A DNA stretch of 64,000 nucleotides. It comes from Arthrobacter sp. zg-Y20 (lineage in GTDB: Bacteria > Actinomycetota > Actinomycetes > Actinomycetales > Micrococcaceae). The notes below the pieces were generated by a model that was not told the DNA's origin, did no database searches, and saw only the letters and a list, made by a program, of their open reading frames with translations. The stretch lies in contig NZ_CP126241.1 in NCBI RefSeq assembly GCF_030142075.1, positions 1,612,001 to 1,676,000 on the forward strand, in the 5' to 3' direction. Made by a program: the position numbers and the translations under genes. Shown here piece after piece: positions 44,525 to 53,172 of this stretch (position 1 is its first letter; every line of letters begins with the position of its first letter).

Positions 44525-44724
44525 TGCAGTTTGTTGTTCCGCCGGCTTTGCCGACCCTGAAAAGGGGACCCGTTTCGGGATCCCCGCGCAAGGGTCCGTT
44601 CCGGGCCCCACTGAGCGGGTCCGGCGCGGATTTTGGCCACATTCGGGTTGTCCTGCCGGCGACGCACCCACTGCCGTACGCCTGTCGTACCCTCCGGAGC
44701 AGCAGCTTAGGGATAAAGGACGAC

Positions 44725-45408
44725 ATGGATTTTCTGCGGTGGCTCTTTGACGCACAGATACCGGTGGGCTCAAGCTCGCTGCTGGTGCGCGAACTTCTCG
44801 GCAACATTTTCGGACTGCTCAGCGCCCTCGGCGGCATGCGGCGCAAGGTCTGGGCCTGGCCGGTGGGCATCGTAGGCAACCTGCTCCTGCTGACAGTGTT
44901 CCTGGGCTCCATCTTCGGCGACGCCGACACCGCCACGCTGCTGGGCCAGGCCGGCCGGCAGATCATGTTCGTTGCTGTCTCGATCTATGGCTGGCGGCGC
45001 TGGCAGCAGAGCAAAACCAACGGCGACGCCGCCGTGACCCCGCAGTGGGCCTCCGGCCGGGAGCGGATCGGGCTGGTGGTCATCATGTTGCTCGGCACCG
45101 TGGCCCTCACTCCGGTCTTCGCCCGCCTGGGCTCCTACGAACCGGTCTGGGCCGATGCCTGGACCTTCGTCGGCTCACTGCTGGCCACTTACGGCATGGC
45201 GAAGGGCTGGGTGGAGTTCTGGCTGATCTGGGTGGCTGTGGACATTGTGGGTGTGCCGTTGCTCTTCAGCGCCGGTTACTACGCCACCGCCTTTATGTAC
45301 CTCTTCTACGGCGGCTTTACCCTGGCCGGCTTCTTTGTATGGTGGAAGGCTAAAAAGAACGAAAAGCCCCAGGTGGAAGTCCTCATGCCTGATCCCCGGA
45401 CACGCTGA
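44725..45408 (+). CDS. ribM: PnuC-like riboflavin transporter (RibM type)
   Basis: 227 residues from ATG 44725 (AAAGGA upstream). Seven or so helices with the PnuC signatures LLGNIFGLLSALGGMRRKVW, WAWPVGIVGNLLLLTVFLGS, and FVGSLLATYGMAKGWVEFW ending WLIWVAVDIVGVPLLF. Directly under an FMN riboswitch and before ribD, so riboflavin rather than nicotinamide riboside is the likely substrate, as in Corynebacterium RibM. The longer upstream frame is riboswitch leader. Confidence 0.87.
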   Translation: MDFLRWLFDAQIPVGSSSLLVRELLGNIFGLLSALGGMRRKVWAWPVGIVGNLLLLTVFLGSIFGDADTATLLGQAGRQIMFVAVSIYGWRRWQQSKTNGDAAVTPQWASGRERIGLVVIMLLGTVALTPVFARLGSYEPVWADAWTFVGSLLATYGMAKGWVEFWLIWVAVDIVGVPLLFSAGYYATAFMYLFYGGFTLAGFFVWWKAKKNEKPQVEVLMPDPRTR

Positions 45409-45410
45409 CC

Positions 45411-46520
45411 ATGCGCCCCGAAGACTTCACTGCGGGCGAAGTTGCCGCCATGGATGAAGCTTTGGACCTGGCGGCGCGCGGCGTCCGCGGCGCCAATCCA
45501 CTGGTGGGGGCCGTGATTCTCGACGCCGACGGTGCCACCCTGGCGACCGGTTACCACCGCGGGGCCGGAACTCCGCACGCCGAAGCCGATGCCCTGGCCA
45601 ACGCCCGCGCAGCACGCGCAGACGTCACCGGCGCCACCATGGTGGTGACCCTGGAACCCTGCAACCACACCGGCCGCACGGGGCCCTGCTCGCAGGCAAT
45701 CATCGACGCCGGCCCGCGCCGGGTGGTGTTCGCCGCACCGGATACCAGTGATGCCGCGGCTGGGGGAGCGGAGGCCCTGCGCGCGGCCGGTATCGAGGTG
45801 GCCTCCGGACTGGGTGCCGGTGCTGCCACGGAGTTGAACGAGCGCTGGATTGCGGCTGTGGCGGAGCGCCGGCCGTTCGTCACGGTCAAGATCGCCCAAA
45901 GCCTGGACGGACGGATTGCCGCAGCGGACGGCACCAGCCAGTGGATCACCGGCCCGGAGGCCCGGCGAGACGGTCACGCACTGCGCTCCCGGGTGGACGC
46001 CGTCCTGGCCGGCACAGGCACGGTCCTGGCCGATAACCCCCGGCTGACTGCCCGCATCCCGGACGGCACCCCGAACGGCACCGCAAACGGCACCGCAAAC
46101 GACACAGACGCGCAGCGGCAGCCGCTGCGCGTCGTCGTCGGCCGCCGTCCGATCCCCGAAAACGCGGCGGTCCGCGGGACCGACGGGCGGTTCCTCCAGC
46201 TGGCCCTCCACGATCCCGCGGAGGTAGCCGCGGACCTGTACGGGCGCGGGGTGCGGCACCTGCTGGTGGAAGGCGGCGCCATCCTGGCCAGCGCGTTCCT
46301 GCGTGCCGGCCTGGTGGATGAACTGGTGGTCTACACCGCACCGCTGCTGCTGGGCGCGGGCACGGATTCGCTGCAGGGTATCGGTGTGCAGACGCTCGGC
46401 CAGGCGCCGCGCTGGCGCTGGGACTCCGCTGCCGGCGGTGCCGTAGCGCACCTTGGCAGGGACCTCCGGCTCCGGCTGCAGCCTGCTACGGCCATTTCCG
46501 AAGAATCGGAGGACGCATAA
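45411..46520 (+). CDS. ribD: bifunctional riboflavin deaminase/reductase
   Basis: 369 residues. The deaminase half has HAE (H56, E58) and PCNHTGRTGPC (C84, C93) as zinc ligands and catalytic Glu. The reductase half starts about residue 160 (VTVKIAQSLDGRIAAADGTS) and ends with LVEGGAILASAFL. Between them is a short degenerate repeat (NGTANGTAND). Starts 2 bp after ribM. Confidence 0.94.
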   Translation: MRPEDFTAGEVAAMDEALDLAARGVRGANPLVGAVILDADGATLATGYHRGAGTPHAEADALANARAARADVTGATMVVTLEPCNHTGRTGPCSQAIIDAGPRRVVFAAPDTSDAAAGGAEALRAAGIEVASGLGAGAATELNERWIAAVAERRPFVTVKIAQSLDGRIAAADGTSQWITGPEARRDGHALRSRVDAVLAGTGTVLADNPRLTARIPDGTPNGTANGTANDTDAQRQPLRVVVGRRPIPENAAVRGTDGRFLQLALHDPAEVAADLYGRGVRHLLVEGGAILASAFLRAGLVDELVVYTAPLLLGAGTDSLQGIGVQTLGQAPRWRWDSAAGGAVAHLGRDLRLRLQPATAISEESEDA

Positions 46521-47240
46521 ATGTTTACCGGCATAGTTGCTGAACAGGGCAGCGTGGTTTCCCTGGCACAGAATCCCGACGGCGACGGCGCGGTCCTGGT
46601 GATCACCGCGCCCAAGACGGGTGCCGGGCTGGGATTGGGCGGCTCGATTGCCGTCGACGGCGTCTGCCTCACGGCCACCGAAATCCGCGGCGGCGCGATC
46701 AGCGTGGACGTGATGGGCGAAACCCTGAAGCGCACCACCGTTGGTGATCTGGAACCCGGCGCGAAGGTGAACCTGGAACGCTGCGTTCCCGCCGGCGGCC
46801 GGCTGGACGGGCACGTGGTGCAGGGGCACGTGGACGGTGTGGGCCGGCTGCTCGAGCGGGAACATTTGGGCAGCTGGGACCGGCTGCGCTTCGCGGTGCC
46901 GGCCGGGCTCGCGAAGTACATCGCGGAGAAAGGTTCCATTGCCGTGGATGGGGTGTCCCTCACCGTTACTGCCGTCAGCGGCGCCGACGCGGAACAGCAC
47001 TGGTTCGAGGTAGGGCTGATTCCGACCACGCTGGCCGAAACCGGATTGGGTGCCCTGTCCGTGGGCAGCAGGGTGAACCTGGAAGTGGACGTGCTGGCCA
47101 AATACGCCGAGCGGCTGCTGGCCTTCGCCAATCCCCGGCCTCCAGCGCATTCTGCCGCCGAGCCGGCATCGGGGGACGCTGCGTCCGGCGATGCTGTGTC
47201 CGGTGATGCTGTGTCCGGTGATGCTGCGAAGGAGGGCTAA
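46521..47240 (+). CDS. ribE: riboflavin synthase alpha chain with repeat tail
   Basis: 239 residues. Two homologous barrels: MFTGIVAEQGSVVSL and IAVDGVCLTATEIRGGAISV in the first, HVVQGHVDGVGRLLER and IAVDGVSLTVTAVSGADAEQ in the second. After the usual end comes a tail of SGDAV/A repeats encoded by a 15-bp tandem repeat. Abuts ribD and ribB. Confidence 0.95.
   Translation: MFTGIVAEQGSVVSLAQNPDGDGAVLVITAPKTGAGLGLGGSIAVDGVCLTATEIRGGAISVDVMGETLKRTTVGDLEPGAKVNLERCVPAGGRLDGHVVQGHVDGVGRLLEREHLGSWDRLRFAVPAGLAKYIAEKGSIAVDGVSLTVTAVSGADAEQHWFEVGLIPTTLAETGLGALSVGSRVNLEVDVLAKYAERLLAFANPRPPAHSAAEPASGDAASGDAVSGDAVSGDAAKEG
47172..47229. repeat. 15-bp tandem repeat in the ribE tail
   Basis: About four copies of a unit like TCCGGTGATGCTGTG at the 3' end of ribE, coding Ser-Gly-Asp-Ala-Val. 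Units stay in frame. Copy number could vary between strains. Confidence 0.85.
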
Positions 47241-47885
47241 GTGGGCGCCGCTGACACTGACATTGTCCTGAACCCTGTGACGGAGGCGGTGGAGGCGATC
47301 GCTGCCGGGCGCGCCGTCGTCGTGGTGGACGACGCCGACCGTGAGAACGAGGGCGATATTGTTTTTGCCGCCCAGCACGCCACCCCCGAACTGACGGGGT
47401 GGACCGTCCGGTACAGTTCCGGCGTGCTCTGTGTGCCGCTGCCCGGCAGTTATGCGGACCGGCTCGAGCTGCCGCCCATGACGGACGTCAACCAAGACGC
47501 CAAAGGCACCGCGTATACCGTCTCCTGCGATGCGGCCGAGGGCACCAGTACCGGGATCAGCGCGTCGGACCGGGCGCTGACCGCCCGCGTACTGGCCAAC
47601 CCGGTTTCGGTTCCCGGCGAACTGCACCGTCCCGGACACATGTTTCCACTGCGTGCGGCCGACGGCGGGGTGCGGGAGCGGCGCGGCCACACCGAAGCCG
47701 CTGTGGAACTCGCCCGCCTGGCTGGCTGCACTCCGGTGGGCGTGATTGCCGAACTGGTGCACGACGACGGCGGAATGATGCGCCTGCCTGCGCTGCGGGA
47801 CTTTGCGGATGCCCACGGTATTCCGCTGATCTCCATCGAGGACCTGGTGCAGTACCTGCACGCACGGATGGGGGAGGAATCATGA
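47241..47885 (+). CDS. ribB: 3,4-dihydroxy-2-butanone 4-phosphate synthase
   Basis: 214 residues from GTG 47241. Metal and substrate motif [15 protein letters not shown], then [20 protein letters not shown], and [20 protein letters not shown] near the end. Makes the four-carbon unit from Ru5P. Unlike the fused ribBA of many actinobacteria, it ends alone and overlaps ribA by ATGA. Confidence 0.94.
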   Translation: MGAADTDIVLNPVTEAVEAIAAGRAVVVVDDADRENEGDIVFAAQHATPELTGWTVRYSSGVLCVPLPGSYADRLELPPMTDVNQDAKGTAYTVSCDAAEGTSTGISASDRALTARVLANPVSVPGELHRPGHMFPLRAADGGVRERRGHTEAAVELARLAGCTPVGVIAELVHDDGGMMRLPALRDFADAHGIPLISIEDLVQYLHARMGEES

Positions 47886-48535
47886 GCGAAGCAGCAGCCG
47901 AACAGCCGGTGGTACCCGGACCCGGGGTGCATCTGCCCACCGCGTTTGGGGACTTCACCGCCACCGCCTGGACCGACACACGCACCGGCGTCGAACATAT
48001 GACCCTGACTGCGCCCGGGACGGAAAATTCCGGTCCGCTGGCCGAAGGTGCTCCGCTGGTGCGGCTGCACTCGGAATGCCTCACCGGCGATGTGTTCGGC
48101 TCCTACCGCTGCGACTGCGGGGAACAGTTGGAGCAGGCCATGGAGCTTATTGCCCTGCACGGGGGAACCATTGTGTACCTCCGCGGTCAGGAAGGCCGGG
48201 GGATCGGCCTGGCGAACAAGCTGCGGGCGTACGCGCTCCAGGAAGCCGGTGCTGACACAGTGGAAGCCAACGAGCAGCTCGGCCTGCCCGTGGACGCCCG
48301 CGACTACCAGGCCGCTGCCGACATCCTGCACCAGTTGGGCCTGCACCGGATCCGGCTGCTGACCAACAATCCCGCCAAGCAGGACTGGATGCGCCGTTTC
48401 GGCGTGGATGTTGAGGCCATGGTTCCGTCCGAGGTACCCATCCGTGCGGAGAACGAGCGCTATCTGCAGACCAAGCGGGACCGGATGGACCACCACCTGA
48501 CTTTGCTGCGCACCAAACCCGTGCAGCAGAGCTGA
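47882..48535 (+). CDS. ribA: GTP cyclohydrolase II
   Basis: 217 residues from ATG 47882. Zinc cysteines C66, C77 and C79 in [20 protein letters not shown], catalytic block [20 protein letters not shown], and the end [12 protein letters not shown]. Starts the riboflavin pathway from GTP. Separate from ribB, with a 4-bp overlap instead of a fusion. Confidence 0.94.
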   Translation: MSEAAAEQPVVPGPGVHLPTAFGDFTATAWTDTRTGVEHMTLTAPGTENSGPLAEGAPLVRLHSECLTGDVFGSYRCDCGEQLEQAMELIALHGGTIVYLRGQEGRGIGLANKLRAYALQEAGADTVEANEQLGLPVDARDYQAAADILHQLGLHRIRLLTNNPAKQDWMRRFGVDVEAMVPSEVPIRAENERYLQTKRDRMDHHLTLLRTKPVQQS

Positions 48536-48567
48536 ATCTCTTTCCCCGACCCAAGGAGCACCTCATC

Positions 48568-49050
48568 ATGAGTGGACACGGCGCACCCGCCACCGACCTC
48601 AGTGGCATCCGCCTGGCCGGAGTACCCGTTCGGCTGGCCATCGTTGCTGCCAGCTGGCACACCGAAATTATGGACGGCCTGATTGCCGGAGCGCTGCGCG
48701 CTGCGGAGGATGCCGGCCTGGGGCCGACGCTGATCCGGGTGCCGGGCAGTTTCGAACTTCCCGTCGCAGCCGCACGGCTGGCTCCGCACTTTGACGCGGT
48801 GGTGGCCCTCGGCGTCGTTATCCGAGGCGGCACTCCGCACTTTGACTACGTGTGTTCTGCGGCTACCACCGGGCTTACTGACGTCAGCGTCACCACCGGC
48901 ACTCCGGTGGGGTTCGGCGTGCTGACCTGCGATACCGAGCAGCAGGGGCTGGACCGGGCCGGGCTGCCCGGTTCTTCCGAGGACAAGGGCTACGAAGCAA
49001 CCGCGGCTGCGGTGCTGACCGTCGCGGAGCTGCGCGGGGCCGGGGTCTAG
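48568..49050 (+). CDS. ribH: 6,7-dimethyl-8-ribityllumazine synthase
   Basis: 160 residues. Typical blocks: [56 protein letters not shown] (the catalytic His region) and [16 protein letters not shown]. Forms the icosahedral or pentameric enzyme before riboflavin synthase. Last gene of the rib operon. Confidence 0.95.
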   Translation: MSGHGAPATDLSGIRLAGVPVRLAIVAASWHTEIMDGLIAGALRAAEDAGLGPTLIRVPGSFELPVAAARLAPHFDAVVALGVVIRGGTPHFDYVCSAATTGLTDVSVTTGTPVGFGVLTCDTEQQGLDRAGLPGSSEDKGYEATAAAVLTVAELRGAGV

Positions 49051-49111
49051 GGGCCGGGGTCTAGGGTCCGTCGCGCCTGGAACGTGTTACCGACGCGACG
49101 GGCGTTAACCA

Positions 49112-49150
49112 ACTATGGCGTGCCACCCGGTAAAGGTGGCACGCCATAGT
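49112..49150. terminator. bidirectional terminator after ribH
   Basis: ACTATGGCGTGCCACC (49112-49127) pairs perfectly over 16 bp with GGTGGCACGCCATAGT (49135-49150). It separates the rib operon from a convergent small gene. A short GGGGCCGGGGTCTA duplication lies just before it. Confidence 0.85.
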
Positions 49151-49182
49151 GGTGCAGCTCCTAGCAGGAGCCGAAACGTTGG

Positions 49183-49461
49183 TTAGACGTGGTCGTTGTT
49201 GCGGCGGTTGCCGGACTTGGCCAGGCCGCGGGCCACCATGAAGCCGACGGTGAGCCAGGTGATGTACTGCATGGCCTGGCTGGCGTTGAATGCGTCGACG
49301 CCGTTTTCGCTGGCGTTGTCACCCACAACTGCTGCGGTGATGATCGTGGCGATGACGGCCAGGACGTAGAGGACGAATTCGAGGGTCCGGACCGAAACCT
49401 TGATGTCGTTCTCGTTGGTGTGGTGGACGGTGTTCGTGTTGTTACGGGTTTCCGTAGCCAT
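49183..49461 (-). CDS. small hypothetical membrane protein
   Basis: 92 residues from ATG 49461, with AGGAGA before it. A polar Asn/Thr/His-rich start (MATETRNNTNTVHHTNEND) is followed by two helices: FVLYVLAVIATIITAAVVG and YITWLTVGFMVARGLAK, and an Asn/Arg tail. No family named. Confidence 0.65.
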   Translation of the reverse strand: MATETRNNTNTVHHTNENDIKVSVRTLEFVLYVLAVIATIITAAVVGDNASENGVDAFNASQAMQYITWLTVGFMVARGLAKSGNRRNNDHV

Positions 49462-49545
49462 GTGTGTCTCCTGAAGTATTGGTGAGAGCGGCCGTGGTGG
49501 CCATGTGAACTGTGATTCCTCTTCTGGAACCATGTCGACAACTTC

Positions 49546-49603
49546 TCTACGCTGTAGACACTAGTTGTAGACTCACAAATAAGCAAGCTTGCTGATTATC
49601 AGC
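49546..49603. promoter_or_regulatory. cluster of palindromes upstream of a TetR gene
   Basis: TCTAC-GCT-GTAGA (49546-49558), a TGTAGAC direct repeat (49553 and 49566), AGCAAGCTTGCT (49582-49593), and GCTGAT-T-ATCAGC (49591-49603). They lie 30-90 bp before the TetR start and between it and a divergent membrane gene, a plausible autoregulatory operator set. Confidence 0.55.
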
Positions 49604-49632
49604 AGCCTGACCATGAGGAGGGCGGATGCTGT

Positions 49633-50328
49633 ATGGAGACTCCACGGAAACCGCACACAGGCTCGCATAAAGCGCGCCTGAACCGTGATCTGGTGCTGAA
49701 CGCGGCGTTGGAATTGGTGGATGCCGAAGGGCTCGCGGCCCTCACCATGCGGAGTCTCGCCCAAAAGCTAGGCTGTGATCCCATGAGCATTTACCGGTAC
49801 GCAAAGAACCGCGCGGCGTTGCTGGACGGGGTCGCCGAAACAGTCATGAACGAGCTCGACATCTTCCCTGACGATCCCGACTGGCAGGCGCAGCTGCGGC
49901 GCAACGCGCATAATGTCCGGTTTCTGGCCCTGAAACATCCCCATACCGTGCCGCTGCTGGTCACCCGGCCACTGTCCATCCCGTTGGGACTGCGTCCGCT
50001 GGGGACGCTTCGCCCATTGGAAGAGATTCTGGCGCTGCTGACCAGGGCCGGTTTCACGCCTGCCGACGCGCTGCACGTCTACCGGGCGTACTACGGATTT
50101 GTTTACGGACATATCCTCAATGAGCTGCAGGAGCTCGTAGTGGACCCGGAGGAAAAAGAAGCAGTCCTGCGCCTCGGCTTGTACCGGCTGCCTGCCAAGG
50201 ACTTTCCGAACCTTAGGACGCTGGCGCCGGATCTGGCCGATTACGACGGCGAGGCGGAGTTGGACCAGGGGCTGGACATCCTGCTGACCGGGCTCGCCGC
50301 CCAATTGCTGGGCGACGCCGGGGATTAG
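49633..50328 (+). CDS. TetR/AcrR family transcriptional regulator
   Basis: 231 residues. The HTH covers about residues 18-70 (LNRDLVLNAALELVDAEGLA, LTMRSLAQKLGCDPMSIYRY). The C-terminal ligand domain is of the TetR_C_1 type, with PHTVPLLVTRPLSIPLGLRP. GAGGGCGG upstream is weak. Likely controls itself and the divergent membrane gene; ligand unknown. Confidence 0.88.
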   Translation: METPRKPHTGSHKARLNRDLVLNAALELVDAEGLAALTMRSLAQKLGCDPMSIYRYAKNRAALLDGVAETVMNELDIFPDDPDWQAQLRRNAHNVRFLALKHPHTVPLLVTRPLSIPLGLRPLGTLRPLEEILALLTRAGFTPADALHVYRAYYGFVYGHILNELQELVVDPEEKEAVLRLGLYRLPAKDFPNLRTLAPDLADYDGEAELDQGLDILLTGLAAQLLGDAGD

Positions 50329-50367
50329 GGTTGAGGGCAGGGCAAGGAAGGACACAGGGGAACGCAT

Positions 50368-51462
50368 TTGGGATCAATGGATGACATGCTCGGGCCGGGC
50401 GAGGTTCGGGAGCTGCACGACGTACTGGCGTCGGCTGTTCCGTCAGTTCAGTGGGAGGCCGTGCTCGCGGCGGGCGAGCGGCTGGAGCCGTTGTCGTTGC
50501 GGGGACGCACCGACGTCGTCGCGGATGTACTGGTGGATGCATTGGGTTCCTATCCGGCTGCCGCTTCAGCGTTCCGCATGGGTCTGGCTAATCCGGCGTT
50601 CACGGGGTGGATGCTCTGGCCCGTAACCGAAGCCGCGGTAACTTTGGCCCTGCGCTCCGGTGAGGATGAGGACTTCGACGACGCGCTGGCCCTGCTCGCA
50701 GAGCTGACGCCGCGGCTGACCAGCGAATTCGCCATCCGGCGGCTGCTGCGGGAGCGGCCGGAGCGGGCACTGGGGATCATCCGGACGTGGACCGCCCATC
50801 CGGACCAGCACGTTCGCAGGCTGGCCAGCGAAGGCACTCGTACGTATTTGCCTTGGGCCGTTCGCGTTCCGCAGTTGACGGCGCGGCCTGAGCTGACGCT
50901 GCCGATCCTGGATGCGATGCACAATGACCCCGAGATCTATGTCCGCCGGTCGGTGGCCAACCACACCAATGATTTGGCCCGGCATGCCCCGGACCTGGTG
51001 CTGGAGACGGCAGCGCGGTGGCAGCAGACCGGCACGCCCGGCAGCACCTGGGTGGTGCGGCACGCGTTGCGCACCCTGATCAAAAAGGGCAATCCCGGGG
51101 CGCTGGAGCTGATGGGCTTCGCTCCGGCGCAGGTGAGCATCGGCGATCTGCACGCCGAGTCAGAGAAGCTGGCGCTGCCTGGGGAGCTGGCCTTCGGGTT
51201 CCTGCTCACCAATACCGGGGACGTGCCCGCGAAACTGGCTGTGGACTACGCCGTGCACTATGTGAAAGCCAGCGGCTCGACCGCTGAGAAGGTTTTCAAA
51301 CTGGCGACCGTTGAGCTTGCGGCGGGGGAGTCGCGGAAGCTGACCGGCCGGCATGCCTTCCGGCAGATGACGACGCGGCGGCACTATGCCGGTGTTCACG
51401 CTCTGGAACTTCAGGTCAACGGTGTGCGGCACGGGCGGCTGGAGTTTGAAGTGACCATCTGA
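50368..51462 (+). CDS. HEAT-repeat DNA alkylation repair-like protein
   Basis: 364 residues from TTG 50368 (AGGGGAA six bases before; ATG 50377 is an alternative). Helical repeats throughout, such as FAIRRLLRERPERALGIIRT, HVRRLASEGTRTYLPWAVRV and IYVRRSVANHTNDLARHAPD, matching the AlkC/AlkD-like family that excises alkylated bases. The C-terminal 100 residues form a separate beta-rich domain (LAFGFLLTNTGDVPAKLAVD), as in related AlkC forms. Confidence 0.8.
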   Translation: MGSMDDMLGPGEVRELHDVLASAVPSVQWEAVLAAGERLEPLSLRGRTDVVADVLVDALGSYPAAASAFRMGLANPAFTGWMLWPVTEAAVTLALRSGEDEDFDDALALLAELTPRLTSEFAIRRLLRERPERALGIIRTWTAHPDQHVRRLASEGTRTYLPWAVRVPQLTARPELTLPILDAMHNDPEIYVRRSVANHTNDLARHAPDLVLETAARWQQTGTPGSTWVVRHALRTLIKKGNPGALELMGFAPAQVSIGDLHAESEKLALPGELAFGFLLTNTGDVPAKLAVDYAVHYVKASGSTAEKVFKLATVELAAGESRKLTGRHAFRQMTTRRHYAGVHALELQVNGVRHGRLEFEVTI

Positions 51463-51552
51463 AAGTCGTGTCGGAGCACAGCCCGGCCGCAGGCGACGGC
51501 GTCGTTTGCCGGGAACCCCGATTGCTATGCGCAAACCAGCCCTGCGGGCATA

Positions 51553-52074
51553 ATGGCTGGTGATACGGCCCCGGCGACTGACAGGACCAGCAGAATGCCC
51601 GCTCAGGCAGCGACCACAATGGTGAAATTCGTCGAGCGTTCGCCCGGCTGGCTGCGCTGGGGCGGCGGTGCGCTGCTGCTGAGCGTCGGCGTCGTGCTCT
51701 CCATCGGGGCGGTGAGCGATGGGTACTGGATTGTTCTCGTACCCGCGGCGGGGATGGGACTCGCCGCGATTTGGTGGTGCGTGTCCGCCAAGATCACCGC
51801 CGCTGTTGAGGGGCAGACGGTCCTGCTCTCCGGTCCGTTCTGGAAACGCAGCCTGCAGTTGCGTGATCTGCACAATGTCGAGGTCAGCGGTGACAGCGGC
51901 TTGAATCCGGGGCCTGTGAACTGGCCGGTTGTTTCTTTGGAACGCGGAACCCTGGTTCGGCTGAACATGGGCGGCAGCGCGGTGGTTTCGTTTGTCAGCG
52001 ACGGGCGCCGCTACCAATTTGTCCTGTCCAGCCACCACTCCGCGCAGCGGTTGGCTGCCGCTTTGGTCGGGTAG
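51553..52074 (+). CDS. hypothetical membrane protein with PH-like tail
   Basis: 173 residues. Two helices (WLRWGGGALLLSVGVVLSIG; YWIVLVPAAGMGLAAIWWCV) followed by a beta-rich domain (VLLSGPFWKRSLQLRDLHNV and RRYQFVLSSHHSAQRLA), like bacterial PH/DUF304-type membrane proteins. The start could be further in. Next gene begins 2 bp later. Confidence 0.6.
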   Translation: MAGDTAPATDRTSRMPAQAATTMVKFVERSPGWLRWGGGALLLSVGVVLSIGAVSDGYWIVLVPAAGMGLAAIWWCVSAKITAAVEGQTVLLSGPFWKRSLQLRDLHNVEVSGDSGLNPGPVNWPVVSLERGTLVRLNMGGSAVVSFVSDGRRYQFVLSSHHSAQRLAAALVG

Positions 52075-52076
52075 TT

Positions 52077-52445
52077 GTGGCCTTTTGGGGCCTGCCCTGT
52101 GTAGCGGCAGCTGTATGGGCGTTTCATGCCGGGTTGCTCATAGCCCATCGCCGGGAAGCATGGATCACCTTCTGTGTGCTTCTGGTCGGCCTGCCGGTGA
52201 CGGCCGTCCTGTGTTTCGCCTGGTCACAGGCCGACCATGCTGCGTATGTGGAGGCTTACGGAGAGAACGGAATCGGCGGTGGGTTCTTCCCCATGCTGCT
52301 CGCTTTTGAGGCTGTGGGAACGTGGTTTGTGCTGGCCTTCGCGGAGATCATTCTCCGCATGGTTTTGCCGCCGACCGGGCGGGCAGGTGCGGCTCCAGCT
52401 AAGGAATCACGTAAGCCTGTGGCGTTGCCTGAACCCGAGTTATAG
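52077..52445 (+). CDS. hypothetical membrane protein
   Basis: 122 residues from GTG 52077. Three or four helices (LPCVAAAVWAFHAGLLI; TFCVLLVGLPVTAVLCFAW; FFPMLLAFEAVGTWFVLAFA) and a polar tail. No family. Same operon as the gene before it. Confidence 0.6.
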   Translation: MAFWGLPCVAAAVWAFHAGLLIAHRREAWITFCVLLVGLPVTAVLCFAWSQADHAAYVEAYGENGIGGGFFPMLLAFEAVGTWFVLAFAEIILRMVLPPTGRAGAAPAKESRKPVALPEPEL

Positions 52446-52454
52446 AGTGCGGCG

Positions 52455-52982
52455 ATGACTTCCCAGACAGAACCTTCCGCTGCCTTGGATCCACCCCCTG
52501 ACGTGGTGGCAGCCCTTATAGAGAAAGTTGCGTCGACTCCGTGGCCGGAAGATCCGGAGCAGTGCGGCCTGTACCTGGCGCGTCTGGACTGTACCGCGGA
52601 TGCCGCACTGCCGTTCCGGGAGGAGGACCTGCCGGGAGAAGAAAGGGGCTGGTTGCATTTTCCCGGCGGCGAAAGGGGTGTGTGGTCTGCCGTGGACGGG
52701 AAGCTGGAAAGCCTCGGCTTTTTCTTTTATCCGGGTCGGCTGGGCTCCCGTGCCCTGTGCGAGTTCGGGTTTGAAGCCCTGCATTCGCGGCTTAAAGCAG
52801 CCTATGGTCCCCCTATCGATGAAGGCGCGTATCCGAACGGCCACCGGTCCGGAGTGTGGCATGCGGGGGAGACCTCGATCGAGCTATACGCCCACGTTGA
52901 ACTGGCCCCCGTGCTGCAACTGGGTCTGGGAAACCGGGAACGCATCCGTGTTCACGAAGAAGCCCGCAGGCACCGCGCCTGA
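52455..52982 (+). CDS. hypothetical soluble protein
   Basis: 175 residues, no known domain. A beta-rich middle (GERGVWSAVDGKLESLGFFF) is followed by a helix and GHRSGVWHAGETSIELYAHV. The pattern suggests an immunity or SMI1-like small fold, but I cannot support that. 9 bp after the membrane gene. Confidence 0.55.
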   Translation: MTSQTEPSAALDPPPDVVAALIEKVASTPWPEDPEQCGLYLARLDCTADAALPFREEDLPGEERGWLHFPGGERGVWSAVDGKLESLGFFFYPGRLGSRALCEFGFEALHSRLKAAYGPPIDEGAYPNGHRSGVWHAGETSIELYAHVELAPVLQLGLGNRERIRVHEEARRHRA

Positions 52983-53078
52983 CAGGATTGCGCCGGATCG
53001 AACCGCGGCTAAGGCAGACGCGGCAGAGGCAGCCGCGCCCCCCATAGTGGATGCGCAGATATCCCCGGGAATGGCTCT

Positions 53079-53172
53079 CGACGTTGTGCCGCCCGGACGT
53101 TGTGCCGTCCGGACGTTGTGCCGTCCGGACGTTGTGCCGTCCGGACGTTGTGCCGTCCGGACGTTTTGCCTA
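53079..53172. repeat. 16-bp minisatellite array
   Basis: Five to six head-to-tail copies of GGACGTTGTGCCGTCC, the four central ones identical (53095-53158), with diverged units at both edges. Each unit has GGAC/GTCC arms and can form a small hairpin. It ends at the stop of the broken HNH gene and encodes nothing. Confidence 0.92.

Noticed and set aside
45306-47861. A very long open frame (851 codons) antisense to ribD, ribE and ribB
   Set aside because: High-GC codon use leaves the reverse frame open. The rib genes on the plus strand have clear motifs and coupling.
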